Shown one piece after another: positions 12,601 through 21,950 of a stretch of DNA of 64,000 nucleotides. Position numbers and translations under genes: made by a program. Source of the stretch: Halicephalobus mephisto (lineage: Eukaryota; Nematoda; Chromadorea; Rhabditida; Panagrolaimidae). The notes under the pieces are model-generated. The model saw nothing but the letters and a program-made list of their open reading frames with translations, did no database searches and was not told where the DNA came from. The first letter of the stretch is position 1; each line of letters opens with the position of its first letter. The DNA is taken from assembly GCA_009193035.1 (NCBI GenBank), contig SWDT01000031.1:62001-126000 (forward strand). Direction: 5' to 3'.

Positions 12601-13221
12601 TGAAAGTGGTTTTTTTGTCCATTCATTTTCGTAATTTTTTAAATTTTTACAATAATCCTAAAAATTTTAAAAATTTGCACTAGAAATACTTTGAAATTCT
12701 GATTTTTACGATATTTTTGATATATGATGATTTCAGTTTCCAACAATAATCCCGGGGATGTAATGTATTATCCACAACAGCAAATGAGACTGTCTCCGCA
12801 GATGAACAGGAGGAAGATGACGGAAGTTCCTGCAGTGGACAACATGGCTAATAGGTTATTCCAGTTGAGGACAGCAGGTTCCATGGAAGGACTGAACAAT
12901 CCAGGACCGAGCGGAACGAACAACAACAACGGCAGCATCAGCACCGGGAAAATTCTCGATCCAGATTCCGTCAAAGGGTAAATTTTTAACTTTTCATATA
13001 TGAATTTTATATTTTATTAGTTTAGAAGGACGTTACAAGCATATGAAGCCCAGCTCCTGAGTGATCCTAATATTCTCGCGAGGCTGACGAGGCTGCCTCC
13101 GCATATGCAATCCCAACAACAACCTCCTCAGAATCTGACTGGTTCTGGAGGTTCTAATTCAGGAAGTGAACTGGATCAATCCACAGTAACCGTCCTTCAT
13201 CTTCCAAACGGAGTCCCGTGA
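651..13221 (+). CDS. dyc-1: DYC-1 / CAPON (NOS1AP)-type PTB-domain adaptor, long isoform
   Basis: Exons: 651-764, 2471-2697, 3181-3289, 6286-6430, 7988-8142, 9034-9777, 10113-10815, 11076-11291, 11819-12286, 12737-12977 and 13026-13221. Joined they give 3318 nt, or 1105 aa. Residues 1 to about 180 form a PTB domain very close to CAPON: it starts MPSK, then has [47 protein letters not shown] and AFEVCHKL. Residues of about 440-495 form the CAPON coiled coil (LLRDQL ... [10 protein letters not shown]). A basic PKKRRR cluster near 590 and a Gln/His run near 695 follow; the tail is long and disordered. In C. elegans, DYC-1 acts at muscle dense bodies in the dystrophin pathway (established knowledge). 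The C-terminus ends LPNGVP, so the CAPON PDZ-ligand tail is not seen. Intron 7 uses a GC donor. The start at 651 was chosen because human CAPON begins MPSK. Confidence 0.93.
960..1800. repeat. Tandem AT-rich array in dyc-1 intron 1
   Basis: About eight diverged copies of a unit of roughly 90-110 bp, built on phrases such as TTTCTAAAATTCTATAAAAAT and TAAATTACAAAATCTAATAC. No coding potential. Confidence 0.75.
2060..2375 (+). mobile_element. tRNA-derived SINE-like element
   Basis: A tRNA-like head starts at 2068. GAGCCGG at 2068-2074 can pair with a downstream CCGGCCC (6 of 7), an A-box-like TGGTGGTGTGGAAACGG follows, and a near-perfect B box GGTTCGAATCC precedes the 3' arm. The anticodon arm does not fold well, so it is not a functional tRNA. 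The unrelated GC-richer body ends in four imperfect copies of GTTGACCCCTAAGGC (about 2255-2335). This is the layout of a SINE: pol III head, body, simple-repeat tail. It lies in dyc-1 intron 1. Confidence 0.6.
2702..3180. other. dyc-1 intron 2
   Basis: AT-rich with short direct repeats (TTTTGTAAAAGTTTCTTAAATT occurs twice, near 2830 and 2910, in slightly different form). Nothing else seen. Confidence 0.5.
3500..4010. repeat. Tandem array of about 120-130 bp units in dyc-1 intron 3
   Basis: Four imperfect copies contain TGAAAGTTACAGACTTTGAT, TAATGTTACTGTAATGTCG and GTAGTAGAGGCA, beginning near 3500, 3650, 3775 and 3910. The first copy runs out of an open frame that follows exon 3, but the frame has no relation to the protein family. 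Confidence 0.75.
4190..4375. repeat. Short-unit minisatellite (TACTGTAGTTCC)
   Basis: About 12 copies of a 12-15 bp unit, consensus CTACTGTAGTTC. The minus strand reads as Arg-Asn-Tyr-Ser repeats, which is a by-product of the array and not a gene. Confidence 0.8.
4570..4939. mobile_element. MITE, TACAGT family 1, copy 1
   Basis: Bounded by imperfect terminal inverted repeats: TACAGTTGAATCTCGATATA at the left and, read on the other strand, TACAGTGGAATCTCGATATA at the right. A TA duplication is likely, as for Tc1/mariner-type elements. The interior contains about three tandem copies of a ~62-bp unit (GAATATGACTAAAATTCTTT ... TTTTATCGAGGATC). No transposase reading frame. Copy 2 is at 40066-40308. 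Confidence 0.75.
4940..5329 (+). promoter_or_regulatory. Putative intronic promoter region of the short dyc-1 isoform
   Basis: This stretch of dyc-1 intron 3 between the MITE and the alternative first exon is less AT-rich and mostly non-repetitive, unlike the surrounding intron. No defined promoter element is recognised. The call rests only on position before an exon that looks like a transcript start. Confidence 0.25.
5330..5725 (+). CDS. dyc-1: Alternative first exon of dyc-1 (short isoform)
   Basis: A 132-codon open exon starts with ATG at 5330 and ends in a good donor (GAG|GTACCT) at 5725. It joins in phase 0 to the exon at 6286 and would give a 1087-aa isoform. It cannot be an ordinary internal exon of the long form. 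An in-frame TGA lies at 5303-5305, no phase-0 acceptor is visible between that stop and the ATG, and joining 3289 directly to 6286 restores the CAPON sequence SKK|SQAMR. The product would lack most of the PTB domain and instead start with a Pro-rich segment ([13 protein letters not shown]), then an acidic TETDSDEE stretch. An intronic promoter is inferred. In C. elegans long and short DYC-1 forms are known; whether this exon corresponds to either is not shown here. Confidence 0.7.
5760..6280. other. Low-complexity A/T intron sequence
   Basis: Runs of A, T and short AAATTT-type words between the alternative first exon and the exon at 6286. Nothing else seen. Confidence 0.6.
6640..7330. repeat. 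Tandem array of about 115-120 bp units in dyc-1 intron 4
   Basis: Five to six diverged copies share GGGGGATTTCTGAAATCTTC, AGAAGATTTTGAGATCTTTA and CTACTAGAAGTTCAGAAGA. Confidence 0.75.
7560..7800. repeat. Tandem GCCTGAGGCAT array in dyc-1 intron 4
   Basis: About eight copies of a ~29-31 bp unit, consensus ATTGCCTGAGGCATGGATTT. Each carries the near-palindrome GCCTGAGGC. Confidence 0.8.
8177..8592. mobile_element. MITE, TACCGTAAAA family, copy 1
   Basis: Left end TACCGTAAAAATTCTAATAG and right end CTATTAGAGTTTTTACGGTA are inverted repeats. The interior is an array of GACGGGTACCCTCCGTTTGA-like units in alternating orientation. Located in dyc-1 intron 5, just after the donor. A related copy sits in the FMO gene at 42629-42997. 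Confidence 0.75.
8600..9000. other. Rest of dyc-1 intron 5
   Basis: AT-rich, with three or four imperfect copies of an AATAATTTTATTTTTAATTT-type unit. Nothing else seen. Confidence 0.5.
10816..11075 (+). other. GC-AG intron of dyc-1
   Basis: The donor reads AAG|GCAAGT and the acceptor CTTTTAG. Only the GC donor at 10816 (phase 1) keeps the next exon open. The nearby GT at 10820 gives phase 2 and runs into TAG before the next donor. The intron holds about six copies of a ~30-bp unit around TTCGATATATGAAACTT. Confidence 0.85.
11439..11626. mobile_element. Solo LTR in dyc-1 intron 8
   Basis: A 188-bp unit starts TGTTGTGACTTG and ends CAAGTCCCAACA, imperfect inverted ends with terminal TG...CA. 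It is flanked on both sides by ATTTC, a 5-bp target-site duplication (11434-11438 and 11627-11631). Short AT-rich repeats surround it. No coding capacity. Confidence 0.7.
12300..12736. repeat. Duplicated block in dyc-1 intron 9
   Basis: A ~60-bp block with TTCGCGCCAAAGCTGCG and AAAATGGTAAATCTG occurs near 12370 and again near 12540, spacing about 170 bp. The function is not evident. Confidence 0.6.
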
Positions 13222-13376
13222 AGCTTTAGGTCGAAATTTCCTCTCAGCATTCCAATTTAGCTTTATTTATGGATCGAATTTTTTGCTCCAATTGAATCCT
13301 GTCTTTCCTTCCTTTCTCGACTGTTTCGAATCTTTTATTCCTTTCGTTGGAAAATTGACAACGAAAAAACATGAAA

Positions 13377-13382
13377 AATAAA
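13377..13382 (+). terminator. dyc-1: dyc-1 polyadenylation signal
   Basis: AATAAA lies 156 bp after the stop. It is past the candidate signal of the convergent channel gene (minus-strand AATAAA at 13334-13339), so the two 3' UTRs probably overlap. Confidence 0.6.
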
Positions 13383-13447
13383 GCGATTTTTAAGAAGTAT
13401 GAAAAAGCACGAGGATCCCGTTTGTTGAATGCACATTGGCCTTGTGA

Positions 13448-16400
13448 TTAACGGATAAAGAGATATCCAAGAATGAAAATGATCGAAAAAGCAGTAGCGA
13501 TGACCCCGTGAATTGCAAGAAAAGCAGCTTCCCAATCGCTTTGATAACGACTTTGAGGATTTGATTCCATAGGAAGTCCGGATTTTTCCATTTCAAATGC
13601 TCCATCATTTTCATCAACAGAATTAAAAACGCAAATGAATCGATTAATGATGTTAGAAGCGCTGAAAATAAAATATAAAAATTTAAAATTGAATTTAAAA
13701 AAATAATTTTAATTAAAATTTTTAAATTTCTGAGATTTTAGAAGATTTCAGAAAATTCTATTTTGATAAATGGAAAATAAAAAAAATGTTATACGAAATG
13801 GTCTCGAGAAAAATTTTTGAAAGTTTAGAAACTTCCGAAATTTTGAATTTTGTTGATTCGAGGACTTTCATTGAATTTTAGAAGATTTTAGAATTTTCGA
13901 AAAAAGTTCTATTTCGATAAATGGAAAATAAAAAAGATGTTATACGAAATAGTCTCGAGAAGAATTTTTGAAAGTTTAGAAACTTCCAGAATTTTGAATT
14001 TTGTTGATTCGAGGACTTTCATTGAATTTTAGAAGATTTCAGAAAATTCTATTTTGATAAATGGAAAATAAAAAAGATGTTATACGAAATGGTCTCGAGA
14101 AGAATTTTTGAAAGTTTAGAAACTTCCAGAATTTTGAATTTTGTTGATTCGAGGACTTTCATTGAATTCTAGAAGATTTTAGAATTTTCGAAAAAAGTTT
14201 TACTTTGATGAAAAATTTTAAAAATGTTATACGAAATGGTCTCGAGAAAAATTTTTGAAAATTTAGAAATTTTCGGAATTTTAAATTTTGTTGATTCGGG
14301 GATTATGGAAAGTTTCAGAATTTTCTACAAGGTTTCTGATAATTTGAAATTCAAAATTGAATTTTGGAATTTTAAAAAAATAAATTTAAAAATCAAAACA
14401 TACTTGATGAGCCAGCTCCAGGGGGGCAGATTTCTCTTGATTCTGCTGAGCATCCAGATTACGATAGAAGCGACGAGGGAAACTGTATTCAAAACCATCG
14501 AGAATTCGTGGACGGCCAGGATGACTGGAGTAGCGGCGGCGGATCCTAGATGAGGAGCAATCCTGTTGCTGAATAATTGTAGAGTCAAAAATTGAAGAAA
14601 AAGAATAAAAAATTTTGTAAAAATTTGAATTCTAATTTTTCCCAAAAAAGGAGTAAAAATAAAAATTATCGAACAAATCCATGTTGGAATCGAAAGTTCA
14701 ATTTTCACAGCAGAAGTCGAACGTTGAAGATTGATGCAGAAGTTCAGTTGAGAAACCACGTTCGGATCTGGATTCACCGTCGGAACAGTGCCGCTGACGG
14801 ACCAACCGTAATCTCTGAAGTACTTCGGATCGGTGAAAACCGGAAGTCCATCTACAGTAAACTCGACGACTTCTTGGTTGAAGTGGGGTTCGAGTTGATA
14901 GCAGCACTTGTAGACGTCGTCTGGGAAGTGCTTGAAGTCCGTATCGTCACAGAACGTCTTCAACGAAAAAGACACAATCGCGGAGACATTTCCGCGACTC
15001 GTGGTCTCGAGTCTTCTGACTTCCATGGCGTCGTCGTTCCTCAGAGAAGTGTCGTAAGCTTGACTCGAGAGCACAGGAATCCAAATATGATTAGCAGAAT
15101 GAATCTGAAGTCGTTCAATTTTCCATTGATTAGAATCCCAGGAAAGTCTTTTATCCGGCCAATCCAGCTGCATATATCCGACTATGTTTAAATCTTTCAA
15201 AAATTCATTTAATTGAAAATGTTGAAGAGTAATTTGTCCAACTCGGACTTTTACTGTAGAAGGACCGTTTTCGGCGTACGTGGGGGGCAGGGTCGCGATC
15301 GGATGGACAGCCCCGAATTTGCCTGAGGATTTCTGAGCTTGACCCGCTAAGTAGTAATAAACACATTGTTCAAAAGCCACAAATTCGTGATGGGACAATT
15401 GTTGAGTATCTTAAAAAAATTACGTTATTGTAAAAAATATAAATTTTTGAATTTTTTAAAAAATATAAATTTTTGAATTTTTTTAAATTTAATATTTTTG
15501 AATTTTTTTTAAATTTAATATTTTTGAATTTTTTTAAAAATATAAATTAATTTTTGAATTTTTTAAAAAATATTAATTTTTGAATTTTTTTTAAATTTAA
15601 TATTTTTGAATTTTTTTAAAAATATTAATTTTTGAATTTTTTTTAAATTTAATATTTTTGAAAATTCTGAAATTTCAGTTTTCATGTTTTTCAGAAATCT
15701 AAATTAAATTCCGGAAAATTTTTAAATTTTTCAAATATTTTAGAAGGTCCCAGAAGCTTATATAGGATTCTGGAAGTTCATAAAACGTTTTTTAAAAATT
15801 CAGAAGCTCACACAGGATTCCAAAATTTTTTTAGATTTTCAAAGACTCCAGAAGCTTCCACAAGATTCTTGAAATTTTTTTCAAATTTAAAGATTTTAAA
15901 AAATATAAATTCTATTTTTAAAAAAGTTATTCTTAGAAATTTCCATATTTTAAAAATTTTCAGAATTCTTTGCAAAATTCTCAAAAATTTTGATATTTTA
16001 GAAATTTTTTTCAAATTTAAAGATTTTAAAAAATATAAATTCTATTTTTAAAAAAATTATTCTTAGAAATTTTCATATTTTAAATTTTTTCAGAATTCTT
16101 TGCAAAATTCTCAAAAATTTTGATATTTTAGAAGTTTTTCCAAATTTAAAGATTTTAGAAAATATAAATTATATTTTTAAAAAAGTTATTCTCGAAAATT
16201 TCCATATTTTAAAAATTTTCAGAATTCTTTGTAAAATTTCTAAAAGTTTAAAATTTTAGAAATTTTTTTCAAATTTAAAGATTTTAGAAAATATAAATTA
16301 TATTTTTTAAAAAGTTATTCTCGAAAATTTTCAGAATTCTTTGTAAAATTCTCTAAAATTTTGATATTTTAAAATAAATTTAGGATTTTAGAATCTTGCG

Positions 16401-16562
16401 TAAAATCATAGTTACAGTAATATATTTGGCATTTGAAACCTCACCAGTGACGTTTTCGAAGTACTTGCAGGGATCCAGACTGTTGATGGAGCTGGCGGGG
16501 GACAATTGGAGTTGTTGAGCCCCTACGACGACGAAAAGTCCGAAAATAACGCGAAAAATCAT
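13448..16562 (-). CDS. Cys-loop ligand-gated ion channel subunit
   Basis: Exons on the minus strand: 16562-16445, 15409-14404 and 13661-13448 (1338 nt, 445 aa). A signal peptide (about residues 1-16) precedes an extracellular domain with the family phrase RLSWDSNQW ... HIWIPVL. The Cys loop reads C-DDTDFKHFPDDVYK-CC, 14 residues between cysteines instead of the usual 13. TM1 contains IPTWICSIIF, TM2-TM3 run through IAPHLGSAAATPVILAVHEF and VLNTVSLVASIVIWML, and the last exon ends with TM4 (HGVIATAFSIIFILGYLFI). It is a nematode LGC-type channel at the plasma membrane. Ligand and ion selectivity cannot be read from this. The stretch between TM1 and TM2 (about 14590-14660) is intron-like in composition but has no usable GT donor. 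The gene is convergent with dyc-1. Confidence 0.88.
13740..14330. repeat. Tandem array of about 150 bp units in channel intron 2
   Basis: Four copies share TGTTATACGAAATGGTCTCG, GAAAGTTTAGAAACTTCC and TTGTTGATTCGAGGAC (beginning near 13765, 13915, 14055 and 14205). Confidence 0.8.
15425..16380. repeat. Tandem arrays in channel intron 1
   Basis: 15425-15665 is a ~45-60 bp A/T array. 15860-16380 holds about four copies of a ~125-bp unit (TTCAAATTTAAAGATTTTA ... TTTTCAGAATTCTTTGCAAA). Confidence 0.75.
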
Positions 16563-18060
16563 GACCCAAATCTGAAATAAAATATTATTAAAATAAAAAT
16601 TAAATATTTTCCAGTTTTTAGCGAAAAGTTGGACAAATTGGACCTTTGAAAAAAAAGTTTCTTTGACCAGTCGAATCGGGAGGAGAGATCGGTCAGTCAA
16701 TTCCAGTTTTCTTCAAAAAAATCCCGTTTTTTCAAGGACCAAAATTGTCTTTTTGACATTCGGAAAGCAAAAACAGATGAGCTTATCATCGAATTAGTTC
16801 AGAAAAACCAGAAAAAGACGGAAAAGTGGTTTCTGAAAAAACCAGACATTTTTGTTTTAAAAAATACAAAAAATCAAAAATTTGAATAAAATTAAATTTA
16901 AAACAAATTCGATATTTTTCAAGTTTTTATTCAAAAACAAGTTTTATATTTTATCGAGGAAAAATAAAATAATATAAAAAAAATGTGTAATAAAATCCCG
17001 AAAAATCGTCCCGACACGAATTTCCAGAATTTTCCAGTCAAAACCGGAAAATTTCAAATTTTAAACGATCCTAAAAAATTTCATTATAGCAGTAAAAAAA
17101 ACAAAAAAGTTTAAATAAAATTTTAAAATTTCAATATAATTTTTTCGAATTTTCCATTCAAGACTAAAAAGTTCAAATTTTTAAATAATTTAAAAATGTT
17201 AATCAAGATACTGTAAAAAACAAAATAATTTAAATAAAATTTTAAAATTCTAACAATTTTTTAAAATTTTCCATTTGAAACTAAAAACTCTAAATTTTTA
17301 AATAATTTAAAAAATAATAATCAAGATACTGTAAAAAAATTTAAAATTTAAAGCTAGGAATTTCAAAATTCGATATTTAAGTATTTCTAAGAAATTTTAA
17401 AAATATTTTATGAATTTTAAAAATATTAAGAAATTTTAAAAATATTTTAAAAAATTCTAAAAATATTTTATGAAATTCTAAAAATATTAAGAAATTTTAA
17501 AAATATTTTAAGAATTCTAAAAACTGTAGGAGAAGGGACTTCAGAAGTGGAGTTATTTCTGATTTGAAAATTTCAAACATTTGTCTCTCATTATGTAGTA
17601 TCCTAATTGGGCGTTCTTTTCCTTAATCCTGTCTTCATTCATTAAAAAAATTCAATTATACACTGTCCACTCAGCGAAAAATAATGATTTTCTTTAAAAT
17701 TCATTTTTGAAAAAAAATAATCTAAAAAAACTAAATTTTATCTAAAAAAAATAAATTTTATTTTCATAAAAAATTAAATTAAAAAAGTAAATTTTATTAT
17801 AAAAAAAATAATTTTAAAAAAATATAAAAAAATAATTTTTTTAAAAATGAATTTTATTGTAAAAAAAATAATTTTAAAAAAAATAAAAAATAATTTTTTT
17901 AAAATAAATTTTATTATGGAAAAAATAATTTAAAAAAAAAATATAAAAAAGTAATTTTTTTAAAAATGAATTTTATCGTAAAAAAATAAAAAAATTATTT
18001 TTTTAAAAATGAATTTTATCGTGAAAAAACTATTTTAAAAAGAGCAATAAGAAGTGAGAA
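16563..18060. other. Intergenic AT-rich DNA upstream of the channel gene
   Basis: Contains the presumed channel promoter next to 16563, with an acceptor-like TTTCAG just before its ATG that suggests a 5' UTR intron or trans-splicing. From about 17040 on it is diverged tandem A/T repeats (units of roughly 110 bp near 17040-17340, then about 60 bp to 18040). A GTCCCGACACGAA motif lies at 17008-17020. No gene seen. Confidence 0.5.
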
Positions 18061-18325
18061 AATTTGTTCGAAAAAAAAGTTTGATCTCTTTTTTCATCGC
18101 GCTCCAGTTATTTTCCTCCATTGAGGGTCATTGGATTTCATTTCTCTTCAAGCAATAGATAATTTATCCGAAAAAATACACAAAAAACCAGCTTTTTTCC
18201 TAAGTTGATTACACAACAAGCATTATTGCCTCAGGCAGAGATTTCATCGATAATGAGAGACCTGTTTGAGGAAAGTTGCGTCATGTGGACATTGATGGTC
18301 AGTGATCGGCGTCTAATTCTATAAA
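18061..18325. other. Short unique segment between repeats
   Basis: A GC-richer, non-repetitive 260 bp between long A/T arrays. It contains TTGCCTCAGGCAG (18226-18238), reminiscent of the GCCTGAGGC array in dyc-1. No open frame or RNA fold I can support. Confidence 0.35.
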
Positions 18326-18329
18326 AAAT

Positions 18330-18830
18330 TGGATTTTAAAACAAAAATAAAAAATTTAAAAATAAAATTCAATTTTTAAAATCAATTTTCATATATATAT
18401 ATATATAAATTTTAAAAAAATTTAAAAATAAAATTTAAAATCAATTTTCATAAATATATAAAAATCTTTAAAAAAATAGAATTTTGAAACAAAAATAAAA
18501 AAATTTAAATTTAAAAATTAAATTTCAATTTTTAAAGTAAACTTCGAAATCAATTTTCATAGATATATAAAAATTTTAAAAAAAATAGAATTTTAAAACA
18601 AAAATAAAAAATTTAAAAATAAAATTTAATTTTTAAAATCAATTTTCATAGATATATAAAAATCTTTAAAAAAAATAGAATTTTAAAACAAAAATAAAAA
18701 AATTTAAATTTAAAAATAAAATTTCAATTTTTAAAATAAACTTCGAAATCAATTTTCATAGATATATAAAAATTTTAAAAAAATAGAATTTTAAAACAAA
18801 AATAAAAAATTTAAAAATTCCAAAAAATCT
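18330..18830. repeat. Tandem array of about 110-125 bp units
   Basis: Four or so copies of AATTTTAAAACAAAAATAAA ... ATCAATTTTCATAGATATAT. Confidence 0.75.
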
Positions 18831-19160
18831 GGATCCCAAAACGAAATCTTGATTTTTCGATTTCAATTTAGAATTTTTAAAATTTAAAAATCATTTTCAT
18901 TCTAAAATTGCATTATTATAAAAATAAAAATATTCTAAAATTTCGAAAATTATTTCAATAAAAATTTTTAGTTTCCAATTAAAATTAAATTTTTTTGTTA
19001 TTTTCGAAGATCCTAAAAAAAGTATTTTATTCGAACCGGCTTTTTGGGATTAGCCATATATCAATCCGAAGCTGTCGAACATTATATTGCAATCTGTAAC
19101 CCAATTTCCCAAATTCCTCTTCCGAAACTCTGTAATCTGAAAAATCAGTAAATCTGAGCT
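18831..19160. other. Intergenic, no gene seen
   Basis: AT-rich; a short less AT-rich patch around 19030-19140 has no supported feature. Confidence 0.4.
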
Positions 19161-19239
19161 TTAATTTTTCTGTTTTTCAAAAATAAACAGGCATTTGTGA
19201 AAAATGTAAAAATACACCTGTATTGAGGTCTATAAAACG

Positions 19240-19930
19240 ATCAAAATAAAAATAAAAATCAGCAATTTATTTAAAATATTAAAACAGATTTATTTGTATT
19301 TTTATATTTACATTTATGGAAATTTCGAAATAAAAATAAAAAACTGCAGTTTGCTTGTAATATTTAGACAAATATATTTGTATTTTTATATTTACATTTA
19401 TGGAAACTTCAAAATAAAAATAAAAATCTGCAGTTTGCTTGCAACTTTCGACTAAGTTAGTTTTACTTATATTTACACTCGTGAAAATTTCGAAATAAAA
19501 ATCAGCAATTTATTTAAAATATTAAAACAAATATATTTGTATTTTTATATTTACATTTATGGAAATTTCAAAATAAAAATAAAAAACTGCAGTTTGCTTG
19601 CAACTTTCAACTAAGTTAGTTTTACTTATATTTACACTCGTGAAAATTTCGAAATAAAAATCAGCAATTTATTTAAAATATTAAAACAGATTTATTTGTA
19701 TTTTTATATTTACATTTATGGTAATTTCGAAATAAAAATCAGCAATTTATTCGTAAGTATAAAAATAGAAATAAATATGTCTAAATATTGCATTTATGGA
19801 AACTTCAAAATAAAAATAAAAATCTGCAGTTTGCTTGCAACTTTCGACCAGGTTGACTTGCTTAATTATTGCATTAAAATTCAATTTAATTTTGACTTTG
19901 ATGTTGACTACTTTACAAACCTCAACAATG
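19240..19930. repeat. Tandem array with TATTTTTATATTTACATTTATGG
   Basis: About eight copies of a 75-110 bp unit with ACATTTATGGAAATTTCG, AAATAAAAATCAGCAATTT and CTGCAGTTTGCTTGCAACTT. Confidence 0.75.
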
Positions 19931-19974
19931 AATAAAAATTAAAATGAATTTTCAATAGATATATAATAATTCAC

Positions 19975-20200
19975 AAAATAAGTTATATTTTCTTTAAAAT
20001 TATTGAAAATTTTAATTAATTCGAAATTTATTTAAAATTTTAATTAATTCGAAATTTACTTAAAATTTTAATTAATTCAAAATTTATTTAAACTTTAATT
20101 TAATTCGAAATTTATTTAAAATTTTAATTAATTCGAAATTTATTTAAAATTTTAATTAATTCGAAATTTATTTAAAATTTTAATTAATTCGAAAATTAAC
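19975..20200. repeat. Tandem 28-bp array
   Basis: Seven to eight copies of AATTAATTCGAAATTTATTT with a short A/T joint. Confidence 0.85.
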
Positions 20201-21265
20201 AACTTTGCACATGACCTTAATCCAAAAGTTCCCAGATTTATTCAGGTAGAACATATTTCAAAAAATTGATCATGAAATTTGAAATCACGGAATATCCATC
20301 GCGCAAAATTAAAATTGTCACATAGATTATTCCAGTTTCTAAAAAGTTCTGAAAAATCATGTCGAGAAAATTTCGTAAAAAATTTTAAAATCAAATTTTT
20401 TTAATTTTTGAAATAATTTTGAATTTTGAAAATTTTAGAACAAATTTAAATTTTTGTTAAATTAATTTTTTTTTAAATTTAAAATATTTTAAAATTTAAT
20501 TTTTTAAATTTTTAAAAATTTAAAATTATTTAAAATTTAATTTTTTTAATTTTAAAAGTTTTCAAAATTTGTATTTGAATGATTTTTAAATAAATTTTAT
20601 TTTAAATTTTTGCAATAATATAGTTGTTTACGAAATCGTATAAAATCACCAAACAACCGTCACGCAAAATTAAAATAATCAATTAACCTATTTTAGTTTT
20701 TCGCAACTTCTAGGAAATCGTGTCGAGACAATTTCGCAAAAAATTATTGCTAATTTTTGTAGTTACAAAAATCGAATGAAAAATTTTAAAATCAACAATT
20801 TTAAAAATTTCTATTTTAAAAAATTAAACAAATTTAAAAAAAAATAAATTAAATAAAATTTAAAAATTAAAAAAAATTAAACAAATTTGAAAATTTAAAA
20901 AAAATAAATTAATTTAAAAATTAAATAAATTTTTTAAAAAATTAAATAAGTTTGAAAATTCAAAAAAAATAAAATTAATTTAAGAAAAATTTAAATAAAT
21001 TTTAAAATTTTCACAATAGTGTAATATTCTTTAATTTTATTGAAAATTATAAAAAATAAAATTTAATGGAAAAAATTTTTTGTGATCGAATAACATTAAA
21101 ATTCATCTTTTTAAAATCGAAAACTTTATTCTTCCCAAGATCTGTCAATTCTGAAGGAAAATCCTCGATCTAGTCTAATCCCATTCGATTTATTCCAGGA
21201 TTTTTGAACGATTCCGAAAAATGTTTAAAAATCGAAAACGAACTTCATCGAATTGAAACAACCTC
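20201..21265. other. Intergenic AT-rich DNA
   Basis: Two related ~370-bp blocks (near 20225 and 20620) each carry a TCRTGTCGAGAMAATTTCG motif. The rest is low-complexity A/T sequence. No gene seen. Confidence 0.45.
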
Positions 21266-21269
21266 AAAA

Positions 21270-21950
21270 CAAAAAATTTTTAAAATGACCATTTTTGATA
21301 AAATAAAAATTTCTAAAATGATTATTTTTAATAAAACAAAAAATTTTTAAAATTACCGTTTTTGATAAAATAAAAATTTCTAAAATGATTATTTTTAATA
21401 AAACAAAAAATTTTGAAAATGGCTATTTTTGATAAAATAAAAATTTCTAAAATGATTATTTTTAATAAAACAAAAAATTTTGAAAATGGCTATTTTTAAT
21501 AGAATAAGAAATTTTCAAAATGATCGTTTTTAATAAAACAAAGAATTTTTAAAATAACTATTTTTGATGGGATAAGAAATTTTGAAAATAAATGTTTTTA
21601 ATAAGACAAAAAATTTTTAAAAAGACTATTTTTGATAAAATAAAAATTTCTAAAATGGCCGTTTTTAATAAGACAAAAAATTTTTAAAAAGATTATTTTT
21701 AATAAAACAAGAAATTTCTAAAATGACCGTTTTTAATAAAACAAGAAATTTTAAAAAGACTATTTTTGATAAAACAAGAAATTTTTAAAATGACTGTTTT
21801 TAATAAAACAAGAAATTTCTAAAATGACTGTTTTTGATAGAACAAGAAATTTCTAAAATGATCGTTTTTGATAGAACAAGAAATTTTAAAAAAGATTATT
21901 TTTAATAAAACAAGAAATTTCTAAAATGACCGTTTTTGATAGAACAAAAA
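21270..21950. repeat. Tandem array of about 45 bp units
   Basis: About 15 copies of TTTTTAATAAAACAAGAAAT ... TCTAAAATGACC. Short open frames at its right end are by-products. Confidence 0.8.

Noticed and set aside
13021..13025. Earlier acceptor (TATTAG at 13020) for the last dyc-1 exon
   Set aside because: It shifts the frame and stops after about ten codons; the acceptor at 13025 gives a long open end.
14592..15191. 199-codon plus-strand frame
   Set aside because: Antisense of the channel gene's main exon, which has clear family motifs.
19975..20200. CRISPR-like direct repeats (28-bp periodic array)
   Set aside because: Head-to-tail units without unique spacers in a eukaryotic A/T-rich region; a simple tandem repeat.
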